64,000 bases of DNA from Flavobacterium soyae (GTDB lineage Bacteria > Bacteroidota > Bacteroidia > Flavobacteriales > Flavobacteriaceae), in the NCBI RefSeq assembly GCF_021245985.1, contig NZ_JAJQXA010000016.1:1-64000 (forward strand). Direction: 5' to 3'. The notes beneath the pieces were generated by a model that made no database searches, had not been told where the DNA came from, and saw only the letters and a program-made list of their open reading frames with translations. A program made the translations under genes and the position numbers. Positions within the stretch are counted from its first letter, which is position 1; each line of letters begins with the position of its first letter. Below, one piece after another: positions 62,246-64,000 of the stretch.

Positions 62246-62385
62246 ATTCTTCTTAATTTAAAAATTAGTATTAAATGTTATTTGTTTGATTGTTTGTTAA
62301 TAGTGGTAACTCAAATATAATCAATATTTTGCAGAATAGTTTTACGAAATTTAATGAGAATGTTAAGTTTTAGGTTTGTTATGAT

Positions 62386-62510
62386 TTTACCGCAAAGCAC
62401 GCAAAGGTTTACGCAAAGTCCGCAAAGTTTTTAAGTAAAGCTTTGCGAACTTTGCGCTTTAATAAATCCCCAATAAATAAATTTCTTTGCGTGCTTTGCG
62501 GTTAAAAAAA
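62386..62510. repeat. cgcaaag nested inverted repeat
   Basis: TTACCGCAAAGCACGCAAAG (62388-62406) pairs with CTTTGCGTGCTTTGCGGTTAA (62485-62504), enclosing ACGCAAAGTCCGCAAAG and CTTTGCGAACTTTGCG. It is the fullest copy of the cgcaaag family, also at 32434 and 44013. Confidence 0.85.
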
Positions 62511-62517
62511 TAAGCAT

Positions 62518-62552
62518 AAAAAAAAGGTGCAATGAATTTCATTACACCTTTT
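62518..62552 (-). terminator. Terminator of the DUF349 gene
   Basis: AAAAGGTGYAATGAA-type stem (62522-62529 with 62545-62552, one internal mismatch) with a T-run on the minus strand. Confidence 0.8.
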
Positions 62553-62584
62553 ATATTTAAATTCGACTTCGCTCAACCTGACAA

Positions 62585-64000
62585 TTATTCCGGCTGATTT
62601 AAGTTTCTTAATTGTTTCAGTTTATCTTTCCATACATCAAGGCTTTCTTTGTGAATAGCAATGTTTTTGCGTACTTCTGTAACAATTGAATTCTCTTTTT
62701 TAGCATTTTTAGTATTGGTAAAGAACTGAATGTTATTTTCTAACTGGAAAATTTCGTTCTGAACTTCTTCAATTTTACGCATAATGAAAATCTTTTCATT
62801 ATCTAATTTTCTCGTGTCGTTACTGTCTGATAACGAATCGATTCTATTAGAAAAACGCATCATTTCAGATTCTTTTTTACTTAAACTCAGTTTTTCAAAA
62901 AGTGCATCTAAAATTTTATTGAATTTGCCTTCAATATGACGTCTTGAAAAAGGCACTTTTCCGTAACTTTTCCAGATTTCAATATGCTGTTTTATAGCAT
63001 CAAGGTCTGTTTTGTGATCGCCTGTAAGCTGATAAGCTCTTAAGATGTCCAAATACGCTTTTTTGTTATCGAATGCAGCAACCTCATCAGCATTTTCTTC
63101 AGATTTGTGTTCTTTTAATTTATCAAAATAATGATTACACGCATCTTTAAACTCTTTCCAGATTTTATCTGAGTATTTTTTAGGAACATGGCCAATTTGT
63201 TTCCATTCTTCCTGAATTTGTTTCATGATTGGAGTAGTAGAACCAAAATCTGTGCTTTCCTGCAATTCTTTTGCTTTAGCTACAAGAGCCATTTTTTTAT
63301 TTAAATTATCGTTTTGGTCTTTCTTGATGTCCTTATAAAACGAGTTTTTAAAAGCATTGAAATTTCTAACTGCGGATTTAAACGAAGCCCAGGTTTCCTC
63401 ATTTACTTCAGAAGGAACTTTTCCGGCAGCGAAAAACTCATTTCTTAATGCTTCTACTTTTTGAATCTGAACAAGCCATTGCGAGTGCGAGTTCACTTTT
63501 TCAGTTCCTAAAACCTCAATTTTAGAAATGATATCTTTTTTAGTTTCAAGATTTTGCTGTTCGTTTGCTCTTTGGCTTTCAAATAAAACTTCTCTTTTAT
63601 CGTGAATCTTTTTAGTCAGTTCGCTAAATGTATTCCAGATAGAATCACGGTGTTCTTTAGAAACCGGACCAATATCTTCTTTCCAAAGTCGGTGTAAATC
63701 TTGCAACTCACGAAACGCTTTACTTACATCAGCTTCATTTACAAGTTCTTCGACCCTTGCAATAATTTTTTGCTTTTGTTCTAAGTTATGTTTAAAATCT
63801 AAATCACGTGCTTCACGGTCTAAATGCAGATAATCATAAAAGTTTTCTACATGAAAATGGTAATTGTTCCAAACGTGATTGTATTTGTCTTTTGGAATTG
63901 CTCCGGCATTTTTCCATCTTTCTCTCAAATCATTAAAATGTTTAAGAGTGTCTTTTATATTTGCCTGCGGATTTATAAGTTCTTTTAATTCTTCAACTAT
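62585..64000 (-). CDS. DUF349 repeat protein (partial, continues beyond the window)
   Basis: Predicted cytosolic all-helical protein made of repeated roughly 75-residue DUF349 units, each with a W-K-x-[IL]-G-x-[VI]-P/[SK] motif (for example LHRLWKEDIGPVSKEHRD, EEWKQIGHVPKKYSDKIW, WKSYGKVPFSRRHIEGKF). A coiled coil closes the C-terminus. No in-frame ATG is needed before 64000: the frame is open to the window edge, so the true start lies upstream outside it; a TTG at 63928 is unlikely to be the start. Function is unknown. Confidence 0.88.
   Translation of the reverse strand: MVEELKELINPQANIKDTLKHFNDLRERWKNAGAIPKDKYNHVWNNYHFHVENFYDYLHLDREARDLDFKHNLEQKQKIIARVEELVNEADVSKAFRELQDLHRLWKEDIGPVSKEHRDSIWNTFSELTKKIHDKREVLFESQRANEQQNLETKKDIISKIEVLGTEKVNSHSQWLVQIQKVEALRNEFFAAGKVPSEVNEETWASFKSAVRNFNAFKNSFYKDIKKDQNDNLNKKMALVAKAKELQESTDFGSTTPIMKQIQEEWKQIGHVPKKYSDKIWKEFKDACNHYFDKLKEHKSEENADEVAAFDNKKAYLDILRAYQLTGDHKTDLDAIKQHIEIWKSYGKVPFSRRHIEGKFNKILDALFEKLSLSKKESEMMRFSNRIDSLSDSNDTRKLDNEKIFIMRKIEEVQNEIFQLENNIQFFTNTKNAKKENSIVTEVRKNIAIHKESLDVWKDKLKQLRNLNQPE

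Overview
The window is AT-rich bacterial chromosome from a member of the Bacteroidota, most probably Flavobacteriaceae and most like Flavobacterium. The evidence is: Bacteroidota-type -7 promoter elements (TAnnTTTG) in front of many genes, a fused CcoN-CcoO oxidase subunit, small lipoproteins with a Cys-acidic surface-export signature, LamG proteins with a type IX secretion-like tail, and many short palindromic repeats of the kinds common in Flavobacterium intergenic DNA. No rRNA, tRNA, CRISPR array, prophage or transposase gene was seen. The 52 main protein genes are mostly housekeeping. One accessory island lies at about 39.2-42.6 kb.

0-13 kb is a micro-oxic respiration region: mazG; an FNR-like regulator; copper P-type ATPase ccoI; operon ccoS-ccoNO-ccoQ-ccoP-ccoG-ccoH; a DsbD/UreH-like membrane protein; and hemN. 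Three promoters (ccoI, ccoS, hemN) share a 14-bp TGA-N6-TCA operator exactly 22 bp upstream of the -7 element. This predicts a small regulon of the adjacent FNR-like protein. That protein keeps three of the four E. coli FNR cluster cysteines and has Ser in place of the fourth.

12-31 kb holds small envelope proteins, DoxX, an acyl-CoA carboxylase beta subunit, an LpxD-like acyltransferase, msrB, prfB (RF2, with its +1 programmed frameshift intact), a threonine aldolase, ybaB, an S9 peptidase, a cysteine-synthase-like enzyme, two tandem LamG secreted proteins, a 25-codon membrane-peptide ORF, yebC, an S41 protease and gcvT. A roughly 120-bp palindromic element occurs twice here in opposite orientation.

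31-39 kb holds NAD(P)H-hydrate dehydratase, a HipA-like kinase overlapping a DUF3037 gene, a surface pectate lyase divergent from a Crp-family regulator with a perfect GTAATCGATTAC palindrome between them, a HutD-family protein, a GNAT acetyltransferase, a beta-propeller protein and DinB.

39-42.6 kb is the accessory island: an XRE regulator, then on the minus strand an HNH-like gene, a membrane protein resembling a K+-channel pore domain with an altered selectivity filter, and a ThsB-like TIR protein starting 1 nt after it. The last two look like an undescribed TIR-plus-channel defence module and are the strongest candidate novel system. Direct repeats precede the HNH gene and the channel gene, suggesting separate cassettes.

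42.7-48.1 kb is the threonine operon thrA-thrB-thrC (minus strand), with its gaps invaded by palindromic repeats. It is preceded by a 33-codon leader ending in six Thr codons, which indicates attenuation. 48.5-64 kb holds hutH, a DUF47/PiT phosphate transporter pair, a lipoprotein, a YetF protein, a RimB-RimK fusion, clpC divergent from gyrA, a TPR protein, OsmC and a DUF349 protein cut by the window end. Several natural-looking long ORFs start inside repeats or at upstream TTG codons, and their starts have been corrected here.
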